Shown: positions 33,646 through 44,722, counted from the first letter of the stretch. The stretch is 64,000 bases of DNA from Haliea sp. E1-2-M8 (GCF_030649675.1 NZ_JAUTDR010000004.1:183548-247547); one strand, 5' to 3'. Made by a program: numbers and translations. Notes: generated from the letters alone by a model not told the origin.

Positions 33646-33723
33646 GGGGTATGCCCATTTGGGGGTATGAGATACGGGGCTGGCAGTTGTACCCCCGGTC
33701 ATACCCCCGCTTTTGGGGGTATG
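33646..33723. promoter_or_regulatory. Probable integrase arm-type sites, right end
   Basis: Five copies of the motif: GGGGTATG 33646-33653, GGGGGTATG 33661-33669, TACCCCC 33690-33696, ATACCCCC 33701-33708, GGGGGTATG 33715-33723. They lie between the integrase start and the tRNA core site and overlap the likely integrase promoter. The left end carries two matching copies. Confidence 0.65.
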
Positions 33724-33822
33724 TTGATGGACGCCCCCGGACCGCAATGGAGTCAGTATAGGGTAAAAACTCAATAAATACAGGGGCGTTCGGACATTGT
33801 TGGATGGTGCTGGAGGGGTAAG

Positions 33823-33844
33823 TAATGGGCCCAGAAGGACTTGA
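33823..33844. repeat. Right core attachment site, overlapping the tRNA 3' end
   Basis: This is a 22-bp copy identical to 20955-20976. It covers the tRNA acceptor 3' strand and part of the T arm, so insertion preserves a complete tRNA gene. Confidence 0.93.
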
Positions 33845-33899
33845 ACCTTCGACCTGCCGATTATGAGTCGGATGCTCTAACCAACTGAGCTATGGGCCC
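33826..33899 (-). tRNA. tRNA with CAT anticodon (probably Ile2, otherwise Met)
   Basis: The cloverleaf reads GGGCCCATAGCTCAGTTGGT from 33899, with anticodon loop CTCATAA (CAT at 33865-33863), a GGTTCAAGTCC T arm and acceptor end TGGGCCC plus discriminator A. C4-G69 and C5-G68 in the acceptor match the pairs used by TilS to recognise tRNA-Ile2, so lysidine-modified Ile2 is favoured over elongator Met. The CCA tail is not encoded (ATTAC follows); the cca gene in this window would add it. It serves as the insertion site of the neighbouring element. Confidence 0.88.
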
Positions 33900-34021
33900 G
33901 CAACAGGGGATGGGGGATTATAGAGAAGAAGCGGCCGCAGGCACAGCCCCTGGCCCCTGGTTGGGCAGGGGGAGAGGCACAGCCCCCGGAAGTCGGCGCT
34001 GAGCCTTTCAGTGCTTCTGTT

Positions 34022-34567
34022 TCAATCAGCCGCGGGCGGCGCCAGAATCAGCTTGGCATCATACACATTCGGACTCTTGCACCGGGTGACGCCGTCTTGA
34101 AGTGCATTTGATTTCGCCATGCCGCCGCCGTTGATGAAGATTTCCCAGGCGCTGGCGAAGACCGGGTAGGAAGGCCAGGCGCCCACCTGATAGTAATCGA
34201 ACTCGGCGTCGCCAGAACCCAGCCCCGGCACCAGGATCCAGCTGGAACCCTTTGCCCCCATCTCCCGCATCATGGCGGTGACCTTGGCGTGGCTGGCGGC
34301 CGCGTCCGCGAAGCTGGCGTCATCCGCCAGCGAGCAGCGGGAGAACCACACCAAACCGTCCTCGGGCGGGCCCTCGGGGGCGCCCACGGTGTATGAGGCC
34401 ATCAAGGCGTGAGTGCAGTCCAGCGTGTCTGAATATGTCTGCGACACGCTGCCCGAGGCATTGACCCATTTGTCCATGCTGGCGCCAAAATCTTCGGCGG
34501 ACTGGTAGGCGCCTATCCAGCCAACGTGGAATTCGGACTCTGCCGAGCGAAACTGCGGGGTAATCAT
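34022..34567 (-). CDS. Hypothetical protein, probably truncated at its N-terminus
   Basis: The longest start-plus-frame ending at 34022 runs back into rpoD; the first Met after rpoD's stop is ATG 34567, giving 181 residues. The sequence reads as a mid-protein from its first residues (QFRSAESEFHVGWIGAYQSA, EDFGASMDKWVN), has paired Cys (LDCTHALMASYT, SRCSLADD) and a GGG-rich ending, yet no signal peptide or good ribosome site. It may have lost its N-terminal part when placed next to rpoD. No family is recognised. A secreted or periplasmic origin is suggested by the Cys content only. Confidence 0.55.
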   Translation of the reverse strand: MITPQFRSAESEFHVGWIGAYQSAEDFGASMDKWVNASGSVSQTYSDTLDCTHALMASYTVGAPEGPPEDGLVWFSRCSLADDASFADAAASHAKVTAMMREMGAKGSSWILVPGLGSGDAEFDYYQVGAWPSYPVFASAWEIFINGGGMAKSNALQDGVTRCKSPNVYDAKLILAPPAAD

Positions 34568-34577
34568 CCAGACGCTG

Positions 34578-36392
<1,815 letters not shown>

Positions 36393-36601
36393 TCAGCAGA
36401 CACCCTCGAAAAAATGCAAAAAAAATTCAGCCGGAGATTATAACCGGAAAATCAGTGACTTATCCAGTCATATCCCTGTTATGTACGGCTCCTGATCCCG
36501 CTGGCGCCTGATTACGGACGACTGTACCCATATATATGGGGCCATGGGGTGCCCGTTACAAGTTGTGCGCCGAGGTGCTTGCGGCGTGGCGGCGGATTCC
36601 C

Positions 36602-38455
36602 TCAGGGCTTGCGCTTGTTGCGGGCCTCATCCATGCTCTGTTTTTGTTTTAACAACTCTCTCAGCTTCTGTTTCTCCGCATCGCTCATGTCAGCGTAGTT
36701 GGTGACCTTAAGTTTGTCGACCTGTGCAGACAACTGGCTCCGCTGTGGCAACTGCGCGAGCGCGGCCAGAGTGTCGCTGAACTGTTGTTCGATGCCCTCC
36801 CGTGGAATCAGCCGCTCCTGGCCCGCCAGGCGTCCCAGCAACTCGCCTTCAGGGGTGCCATACCAGTGGCCCAGCAGCATGGCCGTGTTGGAGTCCGGGC
36901 GTCGCTGCAACAGGGCCAGCAAGTCCCGCAGCAGGGCGACGTCGTCGCCCTCCAGCGTGGCCAGTGGTTCCGGGTCCACCCGGGTGGACATGTCCGGCTG
37001 GTGCAGCAGCAGGGCGATGGCGGCCTGAGCCAGGTTGGAAAACCCCGCCCGTGCCCGATCGCTGGCTGCCCGCTGCTTCGGGGTGGGCTGGCCGGAATCG
37101 GGCGCCTGTTCCCATTCGGCTGGCGGCTCAGGTGCGGGGGGTGGGGGAGGCGGGGCCTCCAGGTGCATCAGCTCGGCGACAGTCAGCCCCGTGCGCTCGG
37201 CGAGGGCGCGGAACATCAGTTGCCGGAACACCCCTTCCGGTAGCTGGCGAATGTAGGGCAGTGCCAGCTTGCTGAGGCGCGCGCGGCCGTCCAGGGTGCT
37301 GGTATCCAGGCCGTCGCCTGCCGCGTCGAAGAGGAAGGTTTCCAGTGGCGTGGCGCCGGTGACCAGTTCGCGGAAGCGATCCTCCCCCAGCTTGCGTACC
37401 AGCGTATCCGGGTCTTCCCCCTCGTCCAGGAACAGGAAGCGGGCCTGGCGACCGTCTTCCATGCAGGGCAGGGTCGCCTCCAGGGCGCGGACCGCGGCCT
37501 TGCGCCCGGCAGCGTCGCCATCGAAGCAGAACACCACTTCCGGAGTCAGCCGGTACAGACGCTCCAGGTGGGTCTGGCTGGTGGCGGTGCCCAAAGTGGC
37601 GGTGGCATTGCTGATGCCATGCTGCGCCAGGGCAATGACATCCATGTAGCCTTCCACCACCAGCGCCCGCTCCAGCTTGCGGTTGGCCTGGCGGGCCTGG
37701 TACAGACCGTACAGCTCGCGGCCCTTGGAGAATACGGGGGTTTCGGGTGAATTGAGATATTTTGGTTTGTCGTCACCGAGCACCCGGCCGCCGAAGGCGA
37801 CGACGCGCCCGCGCTGGTCGCGGATGGGGAACACCACCCGGTCACGAAAGCGGTCGTAGGTACGCCCGGCGTCGTTTTGCACCAGCATGCCGGACTCCAA
37901 GAGCAGCTTGCGCTGATGCTCGTCCTGACCCAGCGCCTGCAGCAGGTTGTCCCAGCCCGGCGGGGCGAAGCCGAGGTCAAAATCCCTGGCGATTCGCCCG
38001 GTCAACCCACGCTGCTTCAGGTAGCTCACCGCGCGGTGAGCCTCCGGGTGCGAGCGCAGCTGCTGTTGGTAGAAGCGCGCAGCCTGCTCCAGCAGGGTAT
38101 AAAGCGCCTTGTTGCTGTCCTCCCGCTGCGCCTGGGCTGCACCGCCGCGAGTCTCCTCCCGCGGCACTTCCAGACCCAGGCTGCCGGCCAGCGTCGCCAC
38201 CGCCTGGGGGAAGTCCAGGTTCTCGTAGTCCATGACAAAGCCGAGCGCATTGCCGCCGGCACCGCAGCCAAAACAGTAGTAGAACTGCTTGTCCGGGTTG
38301 ACGCTGAAGGAGGGGGTTTTCTCCTCGTGGAAGGGGCAGCGGGCGCTGTAGTTCTTGCCGGTTTTCCTGAGTTTTACCCGGCGGTCGATGACTTCGACGA
38401 TGTCGACCCGGTCGAGCAGGTCGTCGAGGAATTTTTGTGGAATACGTCCAGCCAT
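36602..38455 (-). CDS. dnaG: DNA primase
   Basis: The protein has 617 residues. The CHC2 zinc finger sits at about 40-64 (CPFHEEKTPSFSVN then FYYCFGCGAGG). The RNA polymerase domain with Toprim fold reads ALVVEGYMDVIALAQHG and VVFCFDGDAAGRKAA. A Pro-rich linker (PPPPPPAPEPP) leads to the C-terminal DnaB-binding helical domain (from about 470), ending SMDEARNKRKP. It makes RNA primers at the replication fork. The 209-base gap to rpoD contains AT-rich stretches that could hold an rpoD promoter. It follows yqeY on the same strand. Confidence 0.98.
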   Translation of the reverse strand: MAGRIPQKFLDDLLDRVDIVEVIDRRVKLRKTGKNYSARCPFHEEKTPSFSVNPDKQFYYCFGCGAGGNALGFVMDYENLDFPQAVATLAGSLGLEVPREETRGGAAQAQREDSNKALYTLLEQAARFYQQQLRSHPEAHRAVSYLKQRGLTGRIARDFDLGFAPPGWDNLLQALGQDEHQRKLLLESGMLVQNDAGRTYDRFRDRVVFPIRDQRGRVVAFGGRVLGDDKPKYLNSPETPVFSKGRELYGLYQARQANRKLERALVVEGYMDVIALAQHGISNATATLGTATSQTHLERLYRLTPEVVFCFDGDAAGRKAAVRALEATLPCMEDGRQARFLFLDEGEDPDTLVRKLGEDRFRELVTGATPLETFLFDAAGDGLDTSTLDGRARLSKLALPYIRQLPEGVFRQLMFRALAERTGLTVAELMHLEAPPPPPPAPEPPAEWEQAPDSGQPTPKQRAASDRARAGFSNLAQAAIALLLHQPDMSTRVDPEPLATLEGDDVALLRDLLALLQRRPDSNTAMLLGHWYGTPEGELLGRLAGQERLIPREGIEQQFSDTLAALAQLPQRSQLSAQVDKLKVTNYADMSDAEKQKLRELLKQKQSMDEARNKRKP

Positions 38456-38532
38456 CAGGGGGTGTCAGCAGTGCTCTTGGGGAGACCGCTTATTGAAGCA
38501 CGGTGCGGGGGTCTTGTCAGGGCCGGCTGGGG

Positions 38533-38988
38533 TCAGGCGGTGAGGCGGGCCTTGACCAGCTTGCTGACGGCGCCGATATCGGCCCGGCCCTGCAGTCTGG
38601 GCTTGAGTTCGGCCATCACCGCGCCCATTGCCTGCATGCCGGAACCGCCGGCGGCCGCCACGGCGGCGTCGACCATGGCTTCCAGTTCGGCAGCGCTGAG
38701 CTGGGCGGGGAGGAACTCCTGGATAACGGTGATTTCCCGCTCTTCCTGGGCTGCGAGTTCGTCGCGGCCGGCAGCGTGGTACTGTTGTGCCGAGTCGCGG
38801 CGCTGCTTGATCATCTTGTCGAGCACGACCAGCACGCGGGCGTCATCTAGTTCGATGCGCTCGTCCACTTCGATGCGTTTGATTTCCGACTGGATCAGCC
38901 GGATGGTGCCGAGGCGTTCCTTTTCCCGCGCCTTCATTGCCGCTTTCATGGCGGCCTTGATGGTTTCAGTCAGCGGGACATCGCTCAT
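38533..38988 (-). CDS. yqeY: GatB/YqeY domain protein
   Basis: The protein has 151 residues, the usual size. It opens VPLTETIKAAMKAAMKAREK followed by ERLGTIRLIQSEIKRIEVDE, and contains DDARVLVVLDKMIKQRRDSA and AGGSGMQAMGAVMAELKPRL, which is the YqeY pattern. It resembles the tail of the Asp-tRNA/Glu-tRNA amidotransferase B subunit, and the free-standing protein is of unclear role. It sits between rpsU and dnaG, as in many Pseudomonas-like genomes, and is probably part of that transcription unit. Confidence 0.95.
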   Translation of the reverse strand: MSDVPLTETIKAAMKAAMKAREKERLGTIRLIQSEIKRIEVDERIELDDARVLVVLDKMIKQRRDSAQQYHAAGRDELAAQEEREITVIQEFLPAQLSAAELEAMVDAAVAAAGGSGMQAMGAVMAELKPRLQGRADIGAVSKLVKARLTA

Positions 38989-39042
38989 GGTGGGGTACGC
39001 CTAGTGGGGACGCCTGGTTGGGAACGCCTGTTCGGGGATTGC

Positions 39043-39258
39043 CTAGTACAGGCGGACGCGCTTGCGGTTTTCCCGGGACAGTTTCTTCAGGTGGCGCTTG
39101 ACCGCCGCTGCGGCAGCGCGCTTGCGCGTAGTGGTGGGCTTCTCGTAGTGTTCGCGCTTGCGGACTTCGGCCAGAACGCCGGCTTTTTCGCAGGAGCGCT
39201 TGAAGCGGCGCAGGGCGACGTCAAAAGGCTCGTTTTCCTTGATCTTGATATGCGGCAT
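39043..39258 (-). CDS. rpsU: 30S ribosomal protein S21
   Basis: The protein has 71 residues from ATG 39258. It opens [20 protein letters not shown] with [20 protein letters not shown] and a basic tail ending [10 protein letters not shown]. This is canonical S21, needed for initiation on the 30S subunit. First gene of the rpsU-yqeY-dnaG(-rpoD) unit. The upstream frame to 39729 is a read-through of the intergenic region. Confidence 0.98.
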   Translation of the reverse strand: MPHIKIKENEPFDVALRRFKRSCEKAGVLAEVRKREHYEKPTTTRKRAAAAAVKRHLKKLSRENRKRVRLY

Positions 39259-39382
39259 TAATTCTTTACCCGTTTCAGTAAGTAGTGCGCCAGCCGGCCT
39301 CTGCGGCGACCAGAGCTTTAAAAGGTCGCGCATTCTATACCCAGTTGATGGTATTTGCAAAGCCCTGTAGGAGCGCAGTGTG

Positions 39383-39431
39383 GGAGCCCGCTCCGCGGGC
39401 GATAAGGGCCATCGCCCGCGGAGCGGGCTCC
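39383..39431. repeat. REP/BIME-type inverted repeat
   Basis: Two perfect 21-base arms (39383-39403 and 39411-39431) around a 7-base loop share the core GCCCGCTCCGCGGGC, with GTAGGA/TCCTAC at the outer edges. It lies between the divergent rpsU and tsaD genes and shares its core with the tandem repeats at 9886-10012. It could form a very stable hairpin in RNA or DNA. Confidence 0.92.
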
Positions 39432-39502
39432 TACATCCTTGGGGCTGACTCCGGGCGGGTGAAGCGGCTATCATGCGCTCCTTTGCTGTATTGAAGACGA
39501 CG

Positions 39503-40546
39503 ATGCTGATTCTGGGCCTGGAAACTTCCTGCGATGAGACCGCTGTGGCGCTGTATGACACCGGGCGCGGCCTGCTGGCGCACGCCCTGTTCAGCCAGGT
39601 GGATATCCACGTCGAGTACGGCGGCGTGGTGCCCGAGCTGGCGTCCCGCGACCACATTCGCAAGGCCCTGCCGCTGCTGCAGCAGGTGCTCGACGATGCC
39701 GGTGTCGCGGCCTCGGCGCTCGATGGCATTGCCTATACCGCCGGCCCCGGCCTGGTCGGAGCCCTGATGGTCGGCGCGACCCTCGCCCAGTCCCTGGCCT
39801 GGGCCTGGGGTATTCCGGCTCTGGGCGTACACCATATGGAAGGGCACTTGCTGGCCCCCATGCTGGAGGATGAGCACCCGGAATTTCCCTTTGTTGCCCT
39901 GCTGGTGTCCGGTGGCCATACCCAACTGGTGCGGGTGGACGGAATTGGCCAATACCAGCTGCTGGGCGAATCCCTGGACGACGCCGCTGGCGAGGCCTTC
40001 GACAAGGCCGCGAAGATGCTCGGGTTGCCCTACCCCGGCGGCCCCCATATCGCGCGGCTGGCGGAGTCCGGCGATCCGGCTCGTTTCGACTTTCCGCGGC
40101 CCATGGTGAACCGGCCCGGGCTGGATTTCAGCTTCAGCGGCCTCAAGACCTTCACCCTCAATACTGTCACTGCCTGCCGCGAGGAAACCGGCCTCACCGA
40201 GCAGGACAAATGTGACATCGCCCGCGCGTTTGAAGAGGCGGTGGTGGCGACTCTGGTGATCAAGTGCCGTCGCGCGCTGGAGCAGGAGGGCCTGCACACC
40301 CTGGTGATGGCGGGCGGCGTCAGTGCCAATCGCAACCTGCGGGCCCGGCTGCAAAGGGAGCTGGGCAAGCTCGGCGCGAAGGTGTTCTACCCGGCGCCAG
40401 AGTTCTGCACCGACAACGGCGCCATGATTGCCTATGCGGGTGCCCAGCGCCTGCAGGCTGGGCAGCACGACGGCCCGGAAACGACCGTGCGCCCGCGCTG
40501 GCCCATGACTGAACTGCCGCCATTGCGGCTATCCGGGGTGAGCTGA
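39503..40546 (+). CDS. tsaD: tRNA N6-adenosine threonylcarbamoyltransferase
   Basis: The protein has 347 residues from ATG 39503; an ATG at 39473 in the same frame is less conserved. It opens [20 protein letters not shown]. The metal-binding HxxxH motif is in [34 protein letters not shown] and the ATP/kinase-fold motif [18 protein letters not shown] are present, as is [16 protein letters not shown]. With TsaB, TsaC and TsaE it makes the t6A modification at position 37 of ANN-decoding tRNAs. It begins the tsaD-folB-folK operon, with folB two bases after its stop. Confidence 0.98.
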   Translation: MLILGLETSCDETAVALYDTGRGLLAHALFSQVDIHVEYGGVVPELASRDHIRKALPLLQQVLDDAGVAASALDGIAYTAGPGLVGALMVGATLAQSLAWAWGIPALGVHHMEGHLLAPMLEDEHPEFPFVALLVSGGHTQLVRVDGIGQYQLLGESLDDAAGEAFDKAAKMLGLPYPGGPHIARLAESGDPARFDFPRPMVNRPGLDFSFSGLKTFTLNTVTACREETGLTEQDKCDIARAFEEAVVATLVIKCRRALEQEGLHTLVMAGGVSANRNLRARLQRELGKLGAKVFYPAPEFCTDNGAMIAYAGAQRLQAGQHDGPETTVRPRWPMTELPPLRLSGVS

Positions 40547-40548
40547 CT

Positions 40549-40908
40549 GTGGATACCGTCTTCATTCGCGAGCTGCGCGCCGATGCGGTCATTGGCGTGT
40601 ATGACTGGGAGCGGAGCATTCGCCAGACTCTGGTGCTGGACCTGGAAATGGCCTGGGACAACCGCCCCGCGGCGGCGGGCGACACCATCGGCAGGGCTCT
40701 GGACTACGCGGCTGTTTCCGGCCGGGTTATTGAGTATATAGAAGGTAGCAGCTACCAGTTGCTGGAAACCCTGGCCGAAAACCTGGCGGCGCTGGTGCTG
40801 TCCGAGTTTGGTGTGCCCTGGCTGCGCCTGCGCCTGTGCAAACCCGGTGCGGTGCAGCAGGCGCGGGACGTGGGTGTGCTGATTGAGCGCGGAGCAAGGC
40901 CCGCATGA
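40549..40908 (+). CDS. folB: Dihydroneopterin aldolase
   Basis: The protein has 119 residues from GTG 40549, two bases after the tsaD stop. It shows the FolB pattern DTVFIRELRADAVIGVYDWE, LVLDLEMAWD, ALDYAAVSGRVIEYIEGSS, YQLLETLAENLAALVL and LRLCKPGAVQQARDVGV, with the catalytic Lys in CKPGA and Glu in YQLLETLAE. It converts dihydroneopterin to 6-hydroxymethyl-dihydropterin in folate synthesis. Its stop overlaps the folK start by four bases (ATGA), coupling the next step. Confidence 0.95.
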   Translation: MDTVFIRELRADAVIGVYDWERSIRQTLVLDLEMAWDNRPAAAGDTIGRALDYAAVSGRVIEYIEGSSYQLLETLAENLAALVLSEFGVPWLRLRLCKPGAVQQARDVGVLIERGARPA

Positions 40909-41408
40909 CCTGCGTTTACCTTGGTCTGGGCAGCAATATCGAGCGCGAACGCTACCTCGTGGCCGGGCTGGATGCGTTGCAGCTACTGCTCGGCGAGCTG
41001 GCACTGTCGCCGGTGTACGACAGCCCCGCCATCGGCTTTGACGGCCAGCCGTTCCTGAACATGGTGGTGGGTGCCAGTACCGGCCTGCCCCTGGCTGAGC
41101 TGGCCTCCCGGCTGCGGCACATCGAAACCGAGCACGGCCGTCCCGCCAACGCGACCCGCTTCTCCGCCCGGCAGCTGGACATCGATATTCTCACCTATGG
41201 CAACCTGGTCGGCGAGTTTGGCGGGGTGACCTTGCCGCGGGGGGAAATCCTGGAAAATGCCTTTGTGCTGCGGCCGCTGGCGGAGCTGGCACCCCGTGCG
41301 CGCCACCCCGTGGACGGACGTAGCTATGCGGAACTCTGGGCGGAGTTTGATCAGCGCAGCCAGGCTTTGCACCGGGTGGACTTTAGCTGGCGGGGGCGCT
41401 GGATCTAA
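40905..41408 (+). CDS. folK: 6-hydroxymethyl-dihydropterin pyrophosphokinase
   Basis: The protein has 167 residues. Its start overlaps the folB stop. HPPK motifs are present: YLGLGSNIERERYLVAGLDAL is split over the opening, then DSPAIGFDGQPFLNMVVGAS, RHIETEHGRPANATRFSARQ with LDIDILTYG (the Asp pair binding magnesium), and LPRGEILENAFVLRPLAELA. It transfers pyrophosphate from ATP to the product of FolB. The operon ends here; cca follows on the opposite strand after 45 bases. Confidence 0.97.
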   Translation: MTCVYLGLGSNIERERYLVAGLDALQLLLGELALSPVYDSPAIGFDGQPFLNMVVGASTGLPLAELASRLRHIETEHGRPANATRFSARQLDIDILTYGNLVGEFGGVTLPRGEILENAFVLRPLAELAPRARHPVDGRSYAELWAEFDQRSQALHRVDFSWRGRWI

Positions 41409-41453
41409 CGGCTCGGCCAGGAGCGCACTGCCAGGCCGCCGGGACCGCTACAC

Positions 41454-42683
41454 TCAACTGCCGTGCTCGGCGCGGAGACGGTCCAGCAGTCGAACCTGCT
41501 CTGCCGCAATCGCGTCGCCCAGGGCCTTGCCGCTTATTCCCTGTGCCACAAACGGCGCCGCAGTTACAGATTGCGCCAGCCTCAGGGCCCGCTGCAGATA
41601 CTCCGCCTGGGGGTAGGGCCGCTCCTCCATCCCGCTGCGCCCGCGGGCGTCAGCTTCGCAGGCCTGGACAAAGGCCTGCAGCCGTTCCGGCTGGCGCAGG
41701 GCCCCGGTGGCGCGGAGCAATTTCAGCAGAGTCTTGCCGCGCAGTTCCCGGGCGCGGTGTACCAGCAGGTGGAACTCACAGACCTGCAGCGCCAGGTCCC
41801 GGTGCTGGTTGGGCGCACGCAAGCGCTCACACACCCGGCGCACCAGGGCCAGCCCGCGCTGCTCGTGGGCGATGTGGCGTGGCCACTCCGTCTCCGGGGT
41901 CAGGCCCTTGCCGAGGTCGTGCAGTAGAGCGGCAAAGCGAACGTCGGTTGCCGGGCTCAGGCGGGCGGCCTGCTGCAGCACCAGCAGGGTGTGCAGGCCG
42001 GTGTCGATCTCCGGATGGTGTTCAGCGCTCTGCGGCACCCCGAACAGGGACTCCACCTCCGGCAGCAACGCCTGCAGGGCCCCGCAGGCGCGGAGCACGG
42101 CGATGAATTCCTCTGGATTGCGCTCGCCCAGGGCGCGTTCCAGTTCCACCCAGACCCTTTCCGGGGGCAGGTGGGCCAGCTCTCCCTGGGCGACGATCTC
42201 CGCCATCAGGGCAATGGTGTCCGCCGCCACGGTAAAGCCCAGGTGGGCGTAGCGTGCGGCGAAACGGGCCGTGCGCAGGACTCGCAGCGGGTCCTCCACA
42301 AAGGCCGCGGAAACGTGCCGTAGCACTTTTTGGGCCAGATCCCGCTGGCCGCCATGGGGATCGATAATCGTGCCGTCCGCGTCCTGCGCCATGGCATTGA
42401 CGGTGAGGTCCCGGCGCAGCAGGTCTTCCTCCAGGGTGACCGCGGGATCACAGTGGACGGCAAAGCCGGTGTAGCCGTGGCCCTGCTTGCGTTCGGTGCG
42501 GGCGAGGGCGTACTCGTCCCTGGTCTCCGGATGCAGGAAGACCGGGAAGTCCTTGCCCACCTGCTGGTAGCCCTGTTGCAGCATCTGCTCAGGCGTGGCA
42601 CCGACCACCACCCAGTCTCTTTCCGAGACCGGGTAGCGGAGCAGAGCATCGCGGACCGCGCCGCCGACCAGGTAGGTTTTCAT
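41454..42683 (-). CDS. cca: Multifunctional CCA-adding tRNA nucleotidyltransferase with HD domain
   Basis: The protein has 409 residues, matching the long gammaproteobacterial form. The N-terminal class II nucleotidyltransferase has [28 protein letters not shown], and the [12 protein letters not shown] with [13 protein letters not shown] neck region. A C-terminal HD phosphohydrolase reads [15 protein letters not shown] with HIAHEQRG. It builds or repairs the CCA tail; it is needed here because the tRNA at 33.8 kb lacks an encoded CCA. Its ATG overlaps the apaH stop by four bases, so it is the last gene of rsmA-apaG-apaH-cca. Confidence 0.98.
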   Translation of the reverse strand: MKTYLVGGAVRDALLRYPVSERDWVVVGATPEQMLQQGYQQVGKDFPVFLHPETRDEYALARTERKQGHGYTGFAVHCDPAVTLEEDLLRRDLTVNAMAQDADGTIIDPHGGQRDLAQKVLRHVSAAFVEDPLRVLRTARFAARYAHLGFTVAADTIALMAEIVAQGELAHLPPERVWVELERALGERNPEEFIAVLRACGALQALLPEVESLFGVPQSAEHHPEIDTGLHTLLVLQQAARLSPATDVRFAALLHDLGKGLTPETEWPRHIAHEQRGLALVRRVCERLRAPNQHRDLALQVCEFHLLVHRARELRGKTLLKLLRATGALRQPERLQAFVQACEADARGRSGMEERPYPQAEYLQRALRLAQSVTAAPFVAQGISGKALGDAIAAEQVRLLDRLRAEHGS

Positions 42684-43516
42684 TCTCGCGCGCGCCCGCC
42701 CTTGCAGCGGCAGGAGGTCAGCTCGCCAGTGTCCAGATTGAACAGGGTCATGGCGCCGCCCCAGACGCAGCCGGTGTCGAGGGCGATGCTGTTGGGGCTG
42801 TCAGTGTGGCCTTCAATCGAGGCCCAGTGCCCGAAGATGATTCTCTCGTTGGCGGACTTGCGCTCTTTATGGCTGAACCAGGGCGACACCTTCTTGCTGT
42901 CACCCTCCGGCTGGGGATTGGGGCTGGGGCCTTTGCTGACCAGGTCCAGTACTCCCTTTTTGGTGCAGTAACGCATCCTCGTCAGGTAGTTGGTGATGAC
43001 CCGCAGCCGGACCATGCCGGTGAGATCATCGGACCAGACCGCGGGCTCGTTGCCGTACATTGTGCGCAGAAATTCCACACAGTCCGGGCTCTGCAGAACC
43101 TCCTCCACTTCCCAGGCGTAGCGCATGGCATCCTCGACGCTCCATTGCGGCGGGATACCGGCGTGTACCATGGTGTAGCCGTGCTCATAGTGCAGCAGCG
43201 GGCGGTGGGTCAGCCAGTTCAGGAGCTTGTCGCGGTCGGGTGCCGCCAGGATCTTGCCCAGGGTATCCGAGGGCGAAGGGGTCCTGACCCCGGCGGCAAC
43301 GGCCAGCAGATGCAGGTCATGGTTGCCCAGTACCATCACCAGATTGTCTCGCATGTCATAAAGAAAGCGCAGGGTTTTCAGGCACTTGGGGCCCCGATTC
43401 ACAATGTCGCCGACAGACCAGAGGACATCCCGGTCAGGGTTGAAGTCGACTCGCTTGAGCAGGCATTTCAGGGGCTGCAGACAACCCTGGATATCTCCTA
43501 CAGCATAGGTCGCCAT
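42680..43516 (-). CDS. apaH: Symmetrical bis(5'-nucleosyl)-tetraphosphatase
   Basis: The protein has 278 residues. Metallophosphatase motifs are intact: [60 protein letters not shown], and the late [20 protein letters not shown] with [11 protein letters not shown]. It hydrolyses Ap4A to two ADP, lowering this alarmone. It is preceded by apaG with a 10-base gap and overlaps cca by four bases; the usual operon order is kept. Confidence 0.97.
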   Translation of the reverse strand: MATYAVGDIQGCLQPLKCLLKRVDFNPDRDVLWSVGDIVNRGPKCLKTLRFLYDMRDNLVMVLGNHDLHLLAVAAGVRTPSPSDTLGKILAAPDRDKLLNWLTHRPLLHYEHGYTMVHAGIPPQWSVEDAMRYAWEVEEVLQSPDCVEFLRTMYGNEPAVWSDDLTGMVRLRVITNYLTRMRYCTKKGVLDLVSKGPSPNPQPEGDSKKVSPWFSHKERKSANERIIFGHWASIEGHTDSPNSIALDTGCVWGGAMTLFNLDTGELTSCRCKGGRARE

Positions 43517-43526
43517 AGCCGCGGCC

Positions 43527-43925
43527 TCAGTTCAGCGCCGTTGGAGTGTGCAGGGTAAAGGCGCGGATTGGCACCTCGAAGGCGGGCAGCGCGCCCGGGT
43601 CGGTATCCTCGCCGTCCAGTACGATCATCGTGTAGCTGCCCTGCATGAAGCCGACCGGCGTCGGCAGCGTTGCGCCGCTGGTGTAGCGGAAAAAACTGCC
43701 GGGCTGGATAACCGGCTGTTCGCCCACCACGCCCTCGCCGCGCACCTCCTGTACCTCGCCATCGGCGTCGGTGATGACCCAGTACCGGGACAGCAACTGC
43801 ACCGGAACGTCACCCTCATTGCTGATGGTGATGGTGTAGGCAAACGCATATTGATTGTCCTCAGGGCGCGAGTGGCGGGCGAGATAGGTGGCAAAGACGT
43901 CGATGCTGACTGTTTGGCTATTCAT
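43527..43925 (-). CDS. apaG: ApaG (Co2+/Mg2+ efflux-associated) protein
   Basis: The protein has 132 residues forming one FN3-like ApaG fold: [60 protein letters not shown] and FMQGSYTMI. The GxGxG-like motif VRGEGVVG is present. The biochemical role is unclear; it has been tied to cobalt and magnesium resistance. It lies five bases from the rsmA stop in the standard order rsmA-apaG-apaH. Confidence 0.96.
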   Translation of the reverse strand: MNSQTVSIDVFATYLARHSRPEDNQYAFAYTITISNEGDVPVQLLSRYWVITDADGEVQEVRGEGVVGEQPVIQPGSFFRYTSGATLPTPVGFMQGSYTMIVLDGEDTDPGALPAFEVPIRAFTLHTPTALN

Positions 43926-43930
43926 GTGTT

Positions 43931-44722
43931 TCAGTTGTTGCCCAGATAATTGGCCATGTGGATAAAGTCTTCGAGCTGCAAGGTCTCAGCCCGGCAGCCG
44001 GGGTCTACCCCCAAGCCTGCCAGCGCGGTGTCGTCGAGTATACCCTTCAAATTGTTGCGCAGGGTCTTCCGGCGCTGGGCGAAAGCGGCCTGGACGATGG
44101 TCCTCAGCCCGCGCACATCGCAGTCGGGCCAGGGAGAGCGTTGGTAGGGGGTCAGGCGGACAATCGCCGACTGGACCTTGGGGGGCGGAAAGAACGCTTC
44201 CGGCGGCACATCGAACAGGTGCTCCACCGCGCAATGGTACTGCGCCATGATCCCCAGGCGCCCCCAGTGCTTGTTGCCCGGGCTGGCTGCGAGCCGGTTG
44301 ACCACCTCCAGTTGCAGCATGAAATGCATGTCCTGGACCAGGGGCGCGAACTCGAGCAGCCGGAACAGCAGCGGCGTGGAGATATTGTAGGGCAGGTTGC
44401 CGACCACCCGCAGGGGCACGCCGTCTAGGGCCAGGGCCGCGAAATCGAAACTGAGCGCATCCGCACTGTGCAGCTTGAACCCCGGGTAGATGCTGAAGGC
44501 GGCCAGCAGGCTGGTGATGAGGTCCCGGTCCAGTTCCACCACATCCAGGCGGATCTCCCGGCTGATCATCGCCGCCGTCAGCGCCCCCTGGCCCGGCCCG
44601 ATTTCCACCAGGTGTTCCCCCGGCTGGGGGTGGATGGCGTTGGCGATAGCGGCAATCACACCATCGTCCCGGAGAAAGTTCTGGCCAAAGCGCTTGCGTG
44701 GGGTGTGGGTTTTGGAAGTCAT
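43931..44722 (-). CDS. rsmA: 16S rRNA dimethyladenosine transferase (KsgA)
   Basis: The protein has 263 residues. Motifs: RKRFGQNFLRDDGVIAAIAN, LVEIGPGQGALT (SAM binding), VVELDRDL, RVVGNLPYNISTPLLFRLLE (catalytic NLPY), and a C-terminal helical domain with FAQRRKTLRNNLKG. It dimethylates A1518 and A1519 of 16S rRNA. Normally pdxA lies upstream; here the divergent Wzm gene does. A decayed copy of this gene's first codons and promoter occurs at 63.68-63.81 kb together with pdxA scraps. Confidence 0.98.
   Translation of the reverse strand: MTSKTHTPRKRFGQNFLRDDGVIAAIANAIHPQPGEHLVEIGPGQGALTAAMISREIRLDVVELDRDLITSLLAAFSIYPGFKLHSADALSFDFAALALDGVPLRVVGNLPYNISTPLLFRLLEFAPLVQDMHFMLQLEVVNRLAASPGNKHWGRLGIMAQYHCAVEHLFDVPPEAFFPPPKVQSAIVRLTPYQRSPWPDCDVRGLRTIVQAAFAQRRKTLRNNLKGILDDTALAGLGVDPGCRAETLQLEDFIHMANYLGNN

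Noticed and set aside
39259..39729. Extension of the rpsU frame up to 39729
   Set aside because: S21 proteins are about 71 residues. The extension crosses the REP palindrome and the tsaD start on the other strand.
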